A DNA stretch of 48,287 nt from Lyngbya aestuarii BL J (GTDB lineage: Bacteria; Cyanobacteriota; Cyanobacteriia; Cyanobacteriales; Microcoleaceae): contig NZ_AUZM01000048.1 of NCBI RefSeq assembly GCF_000478195.2, positions 1 to 48,287 of the forward strand, read 5' to 3'. The notes under the pieces were generated by a model. The model made no database searches and was not told the origin of the DNA. It worked only from the letters and a program-made list of their open reading frames with translations. Of the stretch, positions 21,024 to 30,392 are shown piece after piece. Both the position numbers and the translations under genes were made by a program. Position 1 is the first letter of the stretch; each line of letters opens with the position of its first letter.

Positions 21024-21619
21024 ACGGAAAGCCTCGGGGATAAAGCCAGATCAGCAAGTGAAGTGGGTCGTTTTTTGTGAGCTTTTTACACAGGGTTCGT
21101 CGGTGAGTTTTGTCAATAGACTTGCAATTGGTTCTAACTATCGATACACTTCTTTAAAATAGGCAATCAAACGAGTCACTGTTCCAAAAGTCCAAACTGG
21201 TTTGAGGCGTAAAATCAGAGAATTTTTTTTCGGTCTGCGGAAGGCGGACTGCTGCGTGGGTTCTCCAGCTTAGGAGATCAAAGTTGAGTCATCAACTAGA
21301 GATGCTGTGTAAGACTAAGTTAGGGAATTGGAAACCGGAAATGGGGGACAGAAGATACCTAGCCAATTGTATTTACTGTCACCTGTAACCGATAACCGAT
21401 AACCTGAAAGGCAACAGCAAATTCAGACACGAAACCTGTCCCGTGCATCTTGTGTATTGGGGTCAGGTACTTCCCATCAGTTTCATGAATGCAGATCACC
21501 CGTCAAACTCTCTTAACTTAAATAAAGCTTGACAAATTGTCAACTTTAAGATAAGAAAGCGGGTATTCATTGCAAAGTTAAAAAAAGTATACCTTACAAA
21601 TCTAGGAGGAGCGTAGTCA
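21024..21619 (+). promoter_or_regulatory. psbB upstream region with perfect palindrome
   Basis: No gene is seen in this ~600-bp gap. A perfect 15-bp palindrome, TTGACAAATTGTCAA (21529-21543), lies 77-91 nt before the psbB start. Its left half doubles as a -35-like TTGACA with a weak TAAGAA 17 nt downstream (21552-21557). The ribosome binding site AGGAGG (21604-21609) is 10 nt from the ATG. A direct repeat CCGATAACCGATAACC occurs near 21390-21405. Confidence 0.5.
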
Positions 21620-23149
21620 ATGGGACTACCCTGGTATCGGGTACATACAGTAGTTCTGAATGATCCAGGACGGCTGATTTCTGTACATTTAATGCACACT
21701 GCTCTCGTAGCAGGTTGGGCGGGTTCAATGGCCCTCTACGAACTCGCAATTTTTGATCCCTCTGACCCCGTTTTAAATCCGATGTGGCGTCAGGGAATGT
21801 TTGTCATGCCATTCATGGCTCGCTTGGGTGTTACCGAATCTTGGGGGGGTTGGAGTGTTACAGGCGAGGCAGCAGGCAATCCTGGCATTTGGTCTTTTGA
21901 AGGGGTTGCTGCGGCTCATATCATTTTGTCCGGCTTGCTGTTCTTAGCTGCGGTTTGGCACTGGGTTTTTTGGGATCTTGAACTCTTTACCGATCCCCGC
22001 ACGGGCGAACCGGCTTTAGATTTACCCAAAATGTTTGGGATTCATCTATTCTTGTCTGGTCTTTTATGCTTTGGCTTCGGAGCCTTTCACTTAACGGGAC
22101 TATTCGGCCCCGGAATGTGGGTTTCAGATCCCTATGGCTTGACTGGTAGTATTCAACCCGTCGCGCCCTCGTGGGGGCCAGAAGGCTTTAACCCCTTTAA
22201 TTCCGGGGGGATTGTTGCTCACCACATTGCGGCGGGTATTGTCGGCATTATTGCGGGTTTATTCCACTTGTCTGTGCGGCCTCCCCAACGGCTTTACAAA
22301 GCTCTACGGATGGGGAACATCGAAACCGTACTGTCAAGCAGTATTGCGGCTGTATTTTTTGCGGCCTTTGTGGTTGCCGGAACAATGTGGTATGGTTCTG
22401 CGGCAACTCCGATTGAGCTATTTGGCCCCACTCGTTATCAGTGGGATCAAGGCTACTTCCAGCAAGAAATTGAGCGGCGAGTTCAGGCGAGTGTCGCATC
22501 TGGCGATAGCTTATCAGAAGCCTGGTCTAAAATTCCTGAAAAACTGGCATTTTATGATTATGTCGGTAACAGTCCGGCTAAAGGCGGTTTATTCCGTGTA
22601 GGCCCGATGAATGACGGTGATGGTATCGCCCAAGCTTGGTTAGGTCATCCCGTATTCAAAGATAGTGAAGGTCGCGACTTGTCAGTTCGTCGTCTTCCCA
22701 ACTTCTTTGAAACCTTCCCGGTAGTCTTACAGGACTCTGACGGTGTGATCCGAGCGGATATTCCCTTCCGTCGGGCAGAATCTCGTTATAGCTTTGAGCA
22801 AGCTGGCATCACGGCTTCCTTCTATGGCGGGTTGTTAGATGGTCAGACTTACAGCGATGCTCCCACAGTCAAGAAATATGCTCGTTTAACTCAACAAGGT
22901 CAGCCCTTTGAGTTTGACCGAGAAACCTTGAATTCTGACGGGGTATTCCGTACCAGTACAAGAGGCTGGTTCACCTTTGCTCACGCCTGTTTCGCTCTGC
23001 TATTCTTCTTTGGACATATTTGGCACGGTTCTCGTACCATTTTCCGAGATGTATTTGCGGGAATTGAAGCGGATCTCGAAGAGCAAGTGGAATGGGGACT
23101 GTTCCAGAAATTGGGTGACAAAACAACTCGTACCAATAAGACGGTTTAA
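21620..23149 (+). CDS. psbB: Photosystem II CP47 chlorophyll-binding core antenna (509 aa)
   Basis: PsbB is the thylakoid-membrane inner antenna that passes excitation to the PSII reaction centre. The sequence starts canonically ([19 protein letters not shown]) and has six transmembrane helices with His residues for chlorophyll ([70 protein letters not shown]). The large lumenal loop is at about residues 255-450, and the last helix has [20 protein letters not shown]. The length matches the family. psbT follows on the same strand after 201 bp, the conserved cyanobacterial and plastid order. AGGAGG upstream supports the start. Confidence 0.98.
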   Translation: MGLPWYRVHTVVLNDPGRLISVHLMHTALVAGWAGSMALYELAIFDPSDPVLNPMWRQGMFVMPFMARLGVTESWGGWSVTGEAAGNPGIWSFEGVAAAHIILSGLLFLAAVWHWVFWDLELFTDPRTGEPALDLPKMFGIHLFLSGLLCFGFGAFHLTGLFGPGMWVSDPYGLTGSIQPVAPSWGPEGFNPFNSGGIVAHHIAAGIVGIIAGLFHLSVRPPQRLYKALRMGNIETVLSSSIAAVFFAAFVVAGTMWYGSAATPIELFGPTRYQWDQGYFQQEIERRVQASVASGDSLSEAWSKIPEKLAFYDYVGNSPAKGGLFRVGPMNDGDGIAQAWLGHPVFKDSEGRDLSVRRLPNFFETFPVVLQDSDGVIRADIPFRRAESRYSFEQAGITASFYGGLLDGQTYSDAPTVKKYARLTQQGQPFEFDRETLNSDGVFRTSTRGWFTFAHACFALLFFFGHIWHGSRTIFRDVFAGIEADLEEQVEWGLFQKLGDKTTRTNKTV

Positions 23150-23350
23150 AGTCACATTCTGAACTTGAATTTGATTAACCCCAGATTTGAGTTGATTTTA
23201 GAGGTTGAGAGTTAAGCTAGAAGATTAAATTGATCGTCTAGTCTTAGCTCTCATCTGGCATTTAACCCAATAAAAGTCCATTCTTTCGACAGTTTTGAAG
23301 ATCAACTGGTAAACTGGTAATTGATATAAATATAAGGAAACGTTGACGAT

Positions 23351-23446
23351 ATGGAAAGCGTTGCATATATCTTAGTTTTGGCTTTGGGGATTGGAGTGCT
23401 ATTTTTTGCGATCGCCTTCCGGGAACCTCCTCGGATTGGAAAATAG
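23351..23446 (+). CDS. psbT: Photosystem II protein PsbT (31 aa)
   Basis: This 31-codon gene begins with an N-terminal transmembrane helix (MESVAYILVLALGIGVLFF) followed by AIAFREPPRIGK and a stop, the hallmark sequence of PsbT, which sits at the PSII dimer interface. AAGGAA (23334-23339) lies upstream. It follows psbB as in plastids and most cyanobacteria. A HIP1 octamer (GCGATCGC) lies within the coding sequence. Confidence 0.96.
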   Translation: MESVAYILVLALGIGVLFFAIAFREPPRIGK

Positions 23447-23655
23447 ACAATCAAGTTTTTTTGTTGGAGATTCGCCAAATTCTCCATAACATAGCACCGA
23501 TCAAATCAAATATAAACAGACTTCATGGGGCGAGGGAAAATTCTTTTACCTTTTGAAGTCTGTAATCAGGTTTTTCTCCAAAAAATTCTGTTCTCTTCAC
23601 TCAAGTTCCAGGGAGTGACCCGTTTAAGGAAGTCCCCACTTGAAGATCGATAGTT

Positions 23656-24255
23656 ATGCAATGTCCTGTTTGCCAACACACCAGTAGTCGGGTTTTAGAG
23701 TCTCGCTCCGCAGAGTCGGGTAAAAGTATTCGCAGGCGGCGAGAATGTTTGAATTGTAAGCATCGCTTCACGACCTATGAACGAATAGAATATGTTCCAA
23801 TTACCGTCATTAAGCGAGATGGTAAGAGAGAGTCGTTTGATCGTTCCAAGTTGTTACGAGGTTTGATTCGCGCTTGTGAAAAGACCGGGATTGAAACAGG
23901 CGCTTTAGAGACAGTGATTGATGATATTGAAGCTGAACTCCAACAACGGGCTGTCCGAGAAGTTTCGAGTCAGGAAATTGGAGAATTGGTTCTAGAACAG
24001 CTACAATCGGTGAGTGAAGTGGCTTATGTCCGTTTTGCATCCGTTTATCGAAAGTTTCAAGGAATTCGAGATTTTGTCGAGACCTTAGATCACCTTAAAA
24101 GTTACCAGACTCATCGTGATTCAACTCAAGACTCAGAGGAGTCTCAGTCGTTACAACCCGGATCTTCTCAGTTGAGTTCGTTAAGTCGTTCATCCTCATC
24201 AGACGAGGAAGTTGATCAAAATCCACCTCGCCAGCAAGAGGCTATTTTTCCTTGA
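23656..24255 (+). CDS. nrdR: NrdR, ribonucleotide reductase transcriptional repressor (199 aa)
   Basis: A zinc ribbon with Cys3, Cys6, Cys31 and Cys34 ([18 protein letters not shown]) is followed by an ATP-cone domain ([20 protein letters not shown] onward to about residue 140). The family senses dATP/ATP and represses nrd genes. The C-terminal ~50 residues are Ser/Gln-rich and acidic ([15 protein letters not shown]) and go beyond the ~150-residue core, a common cyanobacterial extension. Start and length fit the family. It follows psbT by about 200 bp. Confidence 0.96.
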   Translation: MQCPVCQHTSSRVLESRSAESGKSIRRRRECLNCKHRFTTYERIEYVPITVIKRDGKRESFDRSKLLRGLIRACEKTGIETGALETVIDDIEAELQQRAVREVSSQEIGELVLEQLQSVSEVAYVRFASVYRKFQGIRDFVETLDHLKSYQTHRDSTQDSEESQSLQPGSSQLSSLSRSSSSDEEVDQNPPRQQEAIFP

Positions 24256-24375
24256 TTTTCGAGGAAGAAACTATCCATATTGTCTCTCCAAACGGACTGC
24301 AACCCGAGATTGGGTTTGAGAGGTTCAATCTCTTAACACAAAACTCTGTCGGTGTGGCATAATAGTAATGCTCTG

Positions 24376-24609
24376 ACCAAAAATAAGCGGGATAAAAGCT
24401 TCGCCCTTTCGGGTGATGAACTGTAAAAAAATCTCGGCTTCTGCCAAGATAATATATCAGTCGCCGAAGGGCTACCGGAGACTCTAAACGGACGTGGAGG
24501 ACTTGTAAGACTACCGTAATCGGTAGCAGCATCCTGCGAAGTGTCAACCCACCGAGAGGCGAAAAGCCTGGTAGGAATCATCGTCCTAACAGACGGTGAG
24601 GAGGTCAAC
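24376..24609 (+). ncRNA. Structured RNA-like region upstream of rps1, possibly an orphan HEARO/omega-RNA
   Basis: The 681-bp gap between nrdR and rps1 contains a dense set of hairpins: CGCCC-TTTC-GGGTG (24402-24415), CTACCG-TAAT-CGGTAG (24511-24526) and AGGC-GAAAA-GCCT (24557-24569) flanked by ACC/GGT. It ends in a strong GAGGAGG (24598-24604) that has no start codon at the right distance. The layout of a compact multi-stem RNA followed by a ribosome binding site is what one expects in front of an iscB gene (HEARO/omega-RNA), but no iscB follows. The reverse strand reads open for 91 codons (24333-24608), which I take as chance. Alternatives are a cis-regulatory leader of rps1 or an uncharacterised small RNA. 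That it is structured is reasonably clear; the class is a guess. Confidence 0.45.
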
Positions 24610-24936
24610 TAAGACTAATCGACATAACCGTAGAGTTACAGTTACAAGACTGCTTATTCCTTACTTTTTGGCAATCTCCAGTCAAGAGTAGGAAAATTCG
24701 TTAGAGTTGATTAGCTATAGTTCTATAATGGATCTAAGCTTAGTTAGACCCAACTTTTTGTCCTGCCCTCACTTCAAAAGAGGCGCAGGTCAAAGCAATT
24801 AGAGTGAGGTTGAACGTCACCTCAAAACTTGGGATCTTCCAATGCCTAATCTGAATCTAAAGATCAAGCAAATGGAAGAAAGGCTCTAAGTTGTGTCAAA
24901 AACTACTAAGGAGAGAAAATCTAGGAAACAACTCGC

Positions 24937-26229
24937 ATGATCAATCAGAAAACCAATCAGAGAGATGTGGGCTTTACCCACGAAGATTTTGCCGCCCTAC
25001 TCGATCAGTATGACTATCATTTTAGTCCGGGAGATGTGGTTGCCGGGACAGTGTTTAGTTTAGAACCTAGAGGCGCTCTGATTGATATTGGTGCTAAGAC
25101 CGCAGCTTATATTCCCCTCCAGGAAATGTCAATTAACCGGGTGGAGAGTCCGGACGAAGTATTACAGTCCAACGAAACCCGTGAATTTTTCATTCTGACC
25201 GACGAAAACGAAGATGGGCAGCTTACCCTGTCGATTCGTCGGATTGAGTATATGCGAGCCTGGGAACGAGTTCGTCAACTGCAAGCAGAAGATGCAACGG
25301 TTAGATCCCAAGTCTTTGCAACCAACCGAGGTGGTGCTTTAGTCAGAATTGAAGGATTACGGGGTTTTATTCCCGGCTCCCATATTAGTACCCGTAAGCC
25401 CAAAGAGGAATTAGTCTCAGAAGAACTCCCTCTGAAATTCTTAGAAGTAGACGAAGACCGAAATCGACTGGTATTGAGTCATCGTCGTGCTTTAGTTGAG
25501 CGGAAGATGAACCGACTCGAAGTCGGAGAAGTTGTGATCGGAACAGTACGCGGAATCAAGCCCTACGGTGCCTTTATTGATATTGGAGGCGTAAGTGGCT
25601 TGCTGCACATCTCCGAGATTTCTCATGATCACATTGATACACCTCATAGTGTCTTTAATGTTAATGATGAGGTGAAAGTAATGATTATCGATCTGGATGC
25701 AGATCGGGGTCGAATTTCACTCTCAACCAAGCAGCTTGAACCCGAACCGGGAGCAATGGTGAAAAATCCTGAGCTAGTATATGAAAAAGCTGAGGAGATG
25801 GCGGCTAAATTCCGGGAGAAAATGCTAGCTGAACAGCAAGGAACCGATGCTCCTACAGGCGAAGCAGAGGTCGAGGAAGCAGATATTCCGTCCGCAACCG
25901 AAAATGATGAGGTCGAGGAAGTAGTCGCAGACACCGAAGTTGGGGAAACGACGACAGCAGAGGTGAAAGAAGCTGAACCCGAGGCTGAACCCGAGGCTGA
26001 ACTCGAGGCTGAACCTGAGGCTGAACCTGAAGCTGAACTCGAGGCTGAACCTGAGGCTGAACCTGAAGCTGAACTCGAGGCTGAACCCGAGGCTGAACCC
26101 GAGGCTGAACCTGAAGCTGAACTCGAGGCTGAACCTGAAGCTGAACTCGAGGCTGAACCTGAAGCTGAACTCGAGGCTGAACCCGAAAAAGAAGAAGAAG
26201 AAGAAGCTTCCGCTGTTGCTGAATCTTAG
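24937..26229 (+). CDS. rps1: 30S ribosomal protein S1 with long acidic repeat tail (430 aa)
   Basis: Three S1/OB-fold RNA-binding domains are visible: about residues 30-100 (PGDVVAGTVFSLEPRGALID), 117-184 (RGGALVRIEGLRGFIPGSH) and 197-268 (VGEVVIGTVRGIKPYGAFID). Cyanobacterial S1 proteins normally end within about 310-340 residues. Here the chain goes on through an acidic stretch and then about 72 residues (346-417) of EAEP/EAEL tetrapeptides, ending EKEEEEEASAVAES. S1 binds mRNA during initiation on the 30S subunit. The start, MINQKTNQRDVGFTHEDF, agrees with relatives. A clear terminator follows the stop. The tail is in frame and ends in a normal stop, so it is probably translated. Confidence 0.96.
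   Translation: MINQKTNQRDVGFTHEDFAALLDQYDYHFSPGDVVAGTVFSLEPRGALIDIGAKTAAYIPLQEMSINRVESPDEVLQSNETREFFILTDENEDGQLTLSIRRIEYMRAWERVRQLQAEDATVRSQVFATNRGGALVRIEGLRGFIPGSHISTRKPKEELVSEELPLKFLEVDEDRNRLVLSHRRALVERKMNRLEVGEVVIGTVRGIKPYGAFIDIGGVSGLLHISEISHDHIDTPHSVFNVNDEVKVMIIDLDADRGRISLSTKQLEPEPGAMVKNPELVYEKAEEMAAKFREKMLAEQQGTDAPTGEAEVEEADIPSATENDEVEEVVADTEVGETTTAEVKEAEPEAEPEAELEAEPEAEPEAELEAEPEAEPEAELEAEPEAEPEAEPEAELEAEPEAELEAEPEAELEAEPEKEEEEEASAVAES
25972..26187 (+). repeat. 12-bp coding minisatellite in rps1 (EAEP/EAEL)
   Basis: About 18 tandem copies of a 12-bp unit GAGGCTGAACCC (variants GAGGCTGAACTC, GAAGCTGAACTC and GAGGCTGAACCT) encode alternating EAEP and EAEL. All copies keep frame. The near identity suggests recent slippage-driven expansion, so length probably varies between strains. 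Confidence 0.95.
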
Positions 26230-26250
26230 AGACGCTCAGGTTTTAGGGAA

Positions 26251-26271
26251 GAGGGAATGTCCCTCTTTTTT
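26251..26271 (+). terminator. Rho-independent terminator of rps1
   Basis: GAGGG (26251-26255), loop AATGT, CCCTC (26261-26265), followed by a T tract (26266-26271), 21 nt after the rps1 stop. Confidence 0.9.
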
Positions 26272-26315
26272 ATGCCTGTTGAGCAATCAGACTCACGTTT
26301 TAGGGAGAGTTTTGC

Positions 26316-27071
26316 TTGGTTAAAATTGAGGTTCAGGGCGTTACCTTTGAGAAAATTAAGGCTGTTATTTTTGATAAGGACGGCACGTTAGAAAATTCTG
26401 AAAACTTTTTGAGAAATCTGGCCCAGAAGCGATCGCGTTTAATTGATGCGAAGATTCCAGGTATTGGAGATCCGCTGTTAATGGCGTTTGGTGTTGATGG
26501 TGATCAAATCGATCCGGCTGGGCTAATGGCAGTGGGTAGTCGGCGAGAAAATGAAATTGCTGCGGCTTCCTATGTAGCGGAGACAGGACGGGGATGGTTA
26601 GAATCATTGGAAATTGCGCGTCAAGCTTTTGATGAAGCTGACCAGTATATGAAAGATGCACCTCCGTCACCCCTGTATCCTGGGAGCTTAGAGGTGTTGG
26701 AGTCTCTGGCCAAAGTTGGATTGAAATTAGCAATTCTTTCGGCGGCTCCCCAACGAGAAGTCGAAGCATTTGTCAAACGCTATCAACTCGCAGACTATAT
26801 TCAAGTTAAAATCGGTGTAGATCAAGGTTTGAGTAAGCCTGATCCGGCTTTATATTTGCAAGCCTGTAAAGATTTAGATGTACTCGCTTCTAATACTCTG
26901 ATGGTTGGAGATGCGGCAGTGGATATGGATATGGCGAAACAGGCAGGAGCAGCCGGTTGTATTGGTATAAACTGGAAATCCCAAAAAGCTATTAATTTGT
27001 ACCGGGCAGATGTTATGATTACACAGCTCGACGAAATCCAAGTTCTCCAAACTACGGACGATTCCCGCTAG
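26316..27071 (+). CDS. HAD-family hydrolase, phosphoglycolate-phosphatase-like (251 aa)
   Basis: HAD motif I is VIFDKDGTLENS (nucleophile Asp20, Asp22), motif II is around LAILSAAPQREVEAF, motif III is the Lys in GLSKPDPALYL, and motif IV is MVGDAAVDMDMAKQAG. The large cap between motifs I and II is of the helical (C1) type. Phosphatase activity on a small phosphorylated metabolite is likely; the substrate is unknown. The only suitable start is TTG at 26316, preceded by GGGAGAG at a good distance. It lies between rps1 and metK on the same strand but after a strong terminator, so it has its own promoter. Confidence 0.85.
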   Translation: MVKIEVQGVTFEKIKAVIFDKDGTLENSENFLRNLAQKRSRLIDAKIPGIGDPLLMAFGVDGDQIDPAGLMAVGSRRENEIAAASYVAETGRGWLESLEIARQAFDEADQYMKDAPPSPLYPGSLEVLESLAKVGLKLAILSAAPQREVEAFVKRYQLADYIQVKIGVDQGLSKPDPALYLQACKDLDVLASNTLMVGDAAVDMDMAKQAGAAGCIGINWKSQKAINLYRADVMITQLDEIQVLQTTDDSR

Positions 27072-27229
27072 CTGAGAAGTCAGAGTAAGGATGTGGTTAA
27101 ATCCTTGCCCTGTTTGCTTCTGGTAGAGTAACAGACCCATGCACAGGTTTGTGAATGACTCTAGTAAGTCAGGGTAGCTTGAATTGCGAGTTCAATCAAA
27201 AACTTCACAATCAACCAAGCTCTATAATA

Positions 27230-27246
27230 AGGAGGAACTCCCTTTG
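27230..27246 (+). promoter_or_regulatory. Strong ribosome binding site and TTG start of metK
   Basis: AGGAGG (27230-27235) is followed by an 8-nt spacer and TTG at 27244-27246. Reading from this TTG gives [19 protein letters not shown], which matches the MetK N-terminus. An in-frame TTG at 27184 would add 20 residues and has no such site. Use of TTG instead of ATG may hold translation down. Confidence 0.85.
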
Positions 27247-28500
27247 TCTCGTCGTTACCTTTTTTCATCTGAATCCGTTACTGAAGGGCATCCCGATAAA
27301 ATTTGCGATCAAATTTCGGATGCTATCTTGGATGCTTTACTTGCTCAAGATCCAAAAAGCCGAGTTGCGGCTGAAGTCGTTGTTAATACAGGTTTAGTCT
27401 TAATTACAGGCGAAATCACTTCTAAAGCCCAAGTCAACTATATTGATATCGCCCGCAAAAAAATTGCTCAAATTGGCTATACTCATGCCGAGAACGGTTT
27501 TTCGGCCGATAGCTGTTCTGTTCTAGTTGCTCTAGATGAACAATCCGTTGATATCGCCCAAGGGGTGGATATGGCTCAGGAGACGCGAGAACATCTGAGC
27601 GAGGAACAGTTAGATGCCATCGGCGCCGGAGATCAGGGCTTGATGTTCGGCTACGCTTGTAACGAAACGCCCGAACTGATGCCTTTGCCCATCAGTTTAG
27701 CTCACCGTATTTCTCGTCAATTGACGGCAGTTCGCAAGAATGGCACCCTTCCCTATCTGCGTCCTGACGGTAAAACCCAAGTCAGCGTCATCTACGAAGA
27801 TGGTCGTCCTGTGGGAATTGACACAATCTTAGTTTCCACTCAACACACTGCTACGATTGCAGGTATTTCTGACCCCGTTGCCATTCAAGCCCGAATCAAG
27901 CAAGATTTGTGGTCGGAAGTGGTAGAACCGGTATTTGAGGATATTAGCGTTAAGCCTGATGCCAAGACACGCTTTTTAGTGAACCCCACAGGTAAATTTG
28001 TGATCGGAGGTCCTCAAGGGGATTCTGGCTTGACCGGGCGGAAAATTATCGTTGATACCTACGGCGGTTATGCTCGTCATGGGGGCGGCGCTTTTTCCGG
28101 TAAAGACCCCACTAAAGTAGACCGTACCGCTGCTTATGCTTGCCGCTATATTGCTAAAAATATTGTGGCGGCGGGATTAGCCGATAAATGCGAAGTTCAG
28201 GTAAGTTATGCGATTGGTGTTGCTCGTCCGGTGAGTCTGTTCGTCGAAACCTTTGGTACGGGCAAAGTAGACGAAGACAAGCTGATTGAAGTTATTGAGA
28301 AGAACTTTGAACTGCGTCCGGCGGGAATGATTCAAGCTTTTGACTTACAGAATTTACCCTCTAAACGGGGTGGACATTTCTTCCAAGAAGTTGCCGCTTA
28401 CGGTCATTTTGGACGGACTGACCTGGGTTTACCCTGGGAAAGAACGGATAAAGTTCAGATGTTAAAAGACGCTCTTTTACCTGTGTCTGCGGTTGGTTAA
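27244..28500 (+). CDS. metK: S-adenosylmethionine synthase (418 aa)
   Basis: MetK condenses methionine and ATP to S-adenosylmethionine. Signature elements are [40 protein letters not shown] (ATP loop), [34 protein letters not shown] (phosphate-binding) and [19 protein letters not shown]. Length and motifs are canonical. A rho-independent terminator follows at 28639. mtnA of the methionine salvage route, which recycles the methylthioadenosine made from SAM, lies 4 kb downstream, but they do not form an operon. Confidence 0.97.
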   Translation: MSRRYLFSSESVTEGHPDKICDQISDAILDALLAQDPKSRVAAEVVVNTGLVLITGEITSKAQVNYIDIARKKIAQIGYTHAENGFSADSCSVLVALDEQSVDIAQGVDMAQETREHLSEEQLDAIGAGDQGLMFGYACNETPELMPLPISLAHRISRQLTAVRKNGTLPYLRPDGKTQVSVIYEDGRPVGIDTILVSTQHTATIAGISDPVAIQARIKQDLWSEVVEPVFEDISVKPDAKTRFLVNPTGKFVIGGPQGDSGLTGRKIIVDTYGGYARHGGGAFSGKDPTKVDRTAAYACRYIAKNIVAAGLADKCEVQVSYAIGVARPVSLFVETFGTGKVDEDKLIEVIEKNFELRPAGMIQAFDLQNLPSKRGGHFFQEVAAYGHFGRTDLGLPWERTDKVQMLKDALLPVSAVG

Positions 28501-28638
28501 TTGTCGTTATCTCCTCTATTTTAAGAGTGATAAAAATCTGATTGGTAGACAATCAAACCTGAAATCTGGCTTAATTTTTTAGATCGGATTTCTCCCTCTT
28601 TGAGTTGTCTGGTAGAATTTAAAACATTTTTAACGACT

Positions 28639-28669
28639 AGCTCTTCTGTACAGAAGGGCTTTTATTTTT
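28639..28669 (+). terminator. Rho-independent terminator of metK
   Basis: AGCTCTTCTG (28639-28648) pairs with CAGAAGGGCT (28651-28660), with one G-U pair and the innermost bases open as loop, then TTTTATTTTT. Confidence 0.85.
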
Positions 28670-28760
28670 GAGTGTTAGATCAAAGCAAAAGCCGGGAGGA
28701 TTTGAGGAACTTTTTTAAGCCATTTTTAGTCATCAAATCGATAAATCGAAAATCAGACAA

Positions 28761-29888
28761 ATGAAACCTCAAACCCCATTACTTCGGGTTGGTGATCCTG
28801 CTCCTTGGTTTTGCTTACCGACTCAAAATCAAGCCAATTTCTTCCTGCGTAGCAATGCCGGAAAACCGATTATTCTTTTCTTTTATGCTCAGGATGAAAT
28901 TCCCGCTTGTCAAGAAATTTCCTGTCGCTTTCGAGATTTAATGCCGATTTTCAATCAATCGGATGTGCGGGTTTTTTCTATTAGTTCAAATCTCCCAGAA
29001 TCCCGCCTAAAATTTTCTCAAGATCATCATCTTCCCTTTACTTTACTCTGCGATACTAACTTGGGAGTTAGTATCAAGTATGGAGTTTGTTCTTTAGATG
29101 AGAATGACCCCTCTAGTGTCTCCTATCATCGGACGGCTTTTTTACTCGATTCTAACTTACGAATTTTAAAGATTTATCCACTCGCTCACCTGGAAGAAGC
29201 GATTAACAAACTATTAGCAGATATTCCAATTCTAATCCGTCGAGAAGAACCCCGAGCGATTCAAATGCAAGCCCCTGTGTTGCTCATTCCTAACGTTCTC
29301 GATCTCAAATTTTGTCGCTACCTGATGGAAATTTGGGAAACTCGCGGCAACTCAGAATCGGGTTTTATGAAACAAGATGGAGAGAAAACAATAGGATATC
29401 TTGACCCCAGCCATAAACTCCGTCGCGATCATTTTATCGAAGATAAGTCTTTGATCAATTATATTGATTCTCTGATGCAGCAACGAGTTTTTCCAGAAAT
29501 TAAACAGGCTTTTCAATTTGAAGTCAACCGTCGAGAATCCTACAAAATAGCCTGTTATGATGCCAAAGACGGTGGATATTTTCGTCCTCATCGAGATAAT
29601 ACCACACCGGGAACTGCTCACCGTCGCTTTGCCATGACGATTAACTTGAATGTGGAAGAATATGAAGGCGGATTTTTAAGATTTTCAGAACATAGTCCTC
29701 ATCTTTATAAACCCGATACGGGGAGTGCAATTATTTTTTCTTGCTCTTTAATGCACGAAGCGACGGATGTAACCGCAGGTCGTCGTTTTGCTTTGCTGGC
29801 GTTTTTTTACAGCGATCAAGATGCCGAAGCCCGTCAAAAATACGAGGAGCGAGTACAAAATAATTACGAAAAAGTGATTCGAGTTTAA
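28761..29888 (+). CDS. Fusion of peroxiredoxin-like and prolyl-4-hydroxylase (2OG-Fe(II) oxygenase) domains (375 aa)
   Basis: Residues 1-155 look like a BCP/AhpC-type thioredoxin fold (LLRVGDPAPWFCLPTQNQ, FFYAQDEIPACQEISCRFRD, FSISSNLPESRLKF, LLCDTNLGVSIKYGV). Cys50 and Cys55 occupy the peroxidatic and resolving positions, but the usual PxxxTxxC is AxxxIxxC here, so peroxidase activity is uncertain. Residues ~170-350 form a P4Hc double-stranded beta helix with iron ligands His277 and Asp279 (RPHRD) and His332 (LMHEATD), and a 2-oxoglutarate-binding Arg at 341/342. The fusion suggests a redox-linked hydroxylase acting on a protein or small molecule. There is no signal peptide. A stand-alone gene with its own promoter region. 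Confidence 0.88.
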   Translation: MKPQTPLLRVGDPAPWFCLPTQNQANFFLRSNAGKPIILFFYAQDEIPACQEISCRFRDLMPIFNQSDVRVFSISSNLPESRLKFSQDHHLPFTLLCDTNLGVSIKYGVCSLDENDPSSVSYHRTAFLLDSNLRILKIYPLAHLEEAINKLLADIPILIRREEPRAIQMQAPVLLIPNVLDLKFCRYLMEIWETRGNSESGFMKQDGEKTIGYLDPSHKLRRDHFIEDKSLINYIDSLMQQRVFPEIKQAFQFEVNRRESYKIACYDAKDGGYFRPHRDNTTPGTAHRRFAMTINLNVEEYEGGFLRFSEHSPHLYKPDTGSAIIFSCSLMHEATDVTAGRRFALLAFFYSDQDAEARQKYEERVQNNYEKVIRV

Positions 29889-30392
29889 GCGTAAATATTC
29901 AAGGATTTTTCAGCAAGATCTCGACCAACGGTCACAGCAGCGGACAGACCCCCTTCGGGGAACCCGAAAGTCACGCAACTGCCGTTGGGCGAAGCCCACG
30001 CGCGCAGAGTACCCGGAGGGCGGAGTAATCTGTGACTCAGTTATTAATTTGAAACAATCCCTGTAAACTTATCTATCCATCAATAAAAATTAGAGGATAG
30101 ACAGGTTGATTTACTCATTGGCGTTTTGAATACAGGGATTGATTTAATACTTTTAGTTTTTACAAGTTTTTCTGATAAAATCAGAACCAATTCATAAATT
30201 GTCTATCAAAATACGCTGATCTGGGGGAGCTTAAACAGGGGATAATTCCCGATCAGCTAATGATTGTAGCATCCTAACCTAAAACTGATCTTTGCATTAA
30301 GATTGTGTCTAGGTCGAAGGATTAGCACGTAGCTTTCAGATAGTCAGTCTACACCTCCGTAGAGAGAAACTATAGAGATGAATCTTCAATAA
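29889..30392. other. 504-bp intergenic region containing a dispersed repeat
   Basis: The left part holds repeat copy B (29963-30037). From 30040 to 30392 the sequence is AT-rich without a supported ORF. Short inverted arms such as CTGATCTGGGG and CCCGATCAG (about 30217-30257) may be regulatory or terminator-like. The last ~100 nt should contain the promoter of the secreted-protein gene. Confidence 0.4.
29963..30037. repeat. Dispersed palindromic repeat, copy B with small internal insertion
   Basis: CCCGAAAGTCACGCAACTG (from 29963) and ACCCGGAGGGCGGAGTAATC, then TGTGACT (to 30037), match copy A at 17461-17511. Between them lie about 26 bases with a second small palindrome, GGGCGAAGCCC. CCCCCTTCGGGG directly precedes the copy. 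Outer arms AGTCAC/GTGACT are conserved. Confidence 0.7.

Noticed and set aside
24296-24333. Possible tRNA-like fold (AACCCGAGATTGGGTT with GAGGTTCAATCTC)
   Set aside because: No acceptor stem, anticodon arm or T-loop can be placed; the arms are explained as short competing hairpins after nrdR.
24333-24608. 91-codon open frame on the minus strand within the structured region before rps1
   Set aside because: Its composition is rich in Ser, Arg and Thr without domain pattern, it covers several perfect RNA-type hairpins, and it has no ribosome binding site. I take it as chance opening opposite a structured RNA.
25972-26187. Tandem repeats considered as a CRISPR array
   Set aside because: The units are 12 bp, contiguous without spacers and in frame within rps1.
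27184-27243. Upstream in-frame TTG start for metK
   Set aside because: It adds 20 residues not found in MetK and would put AGGAGG inside the gene; the TTG at 27244 fits the family and the ribosome binding site.
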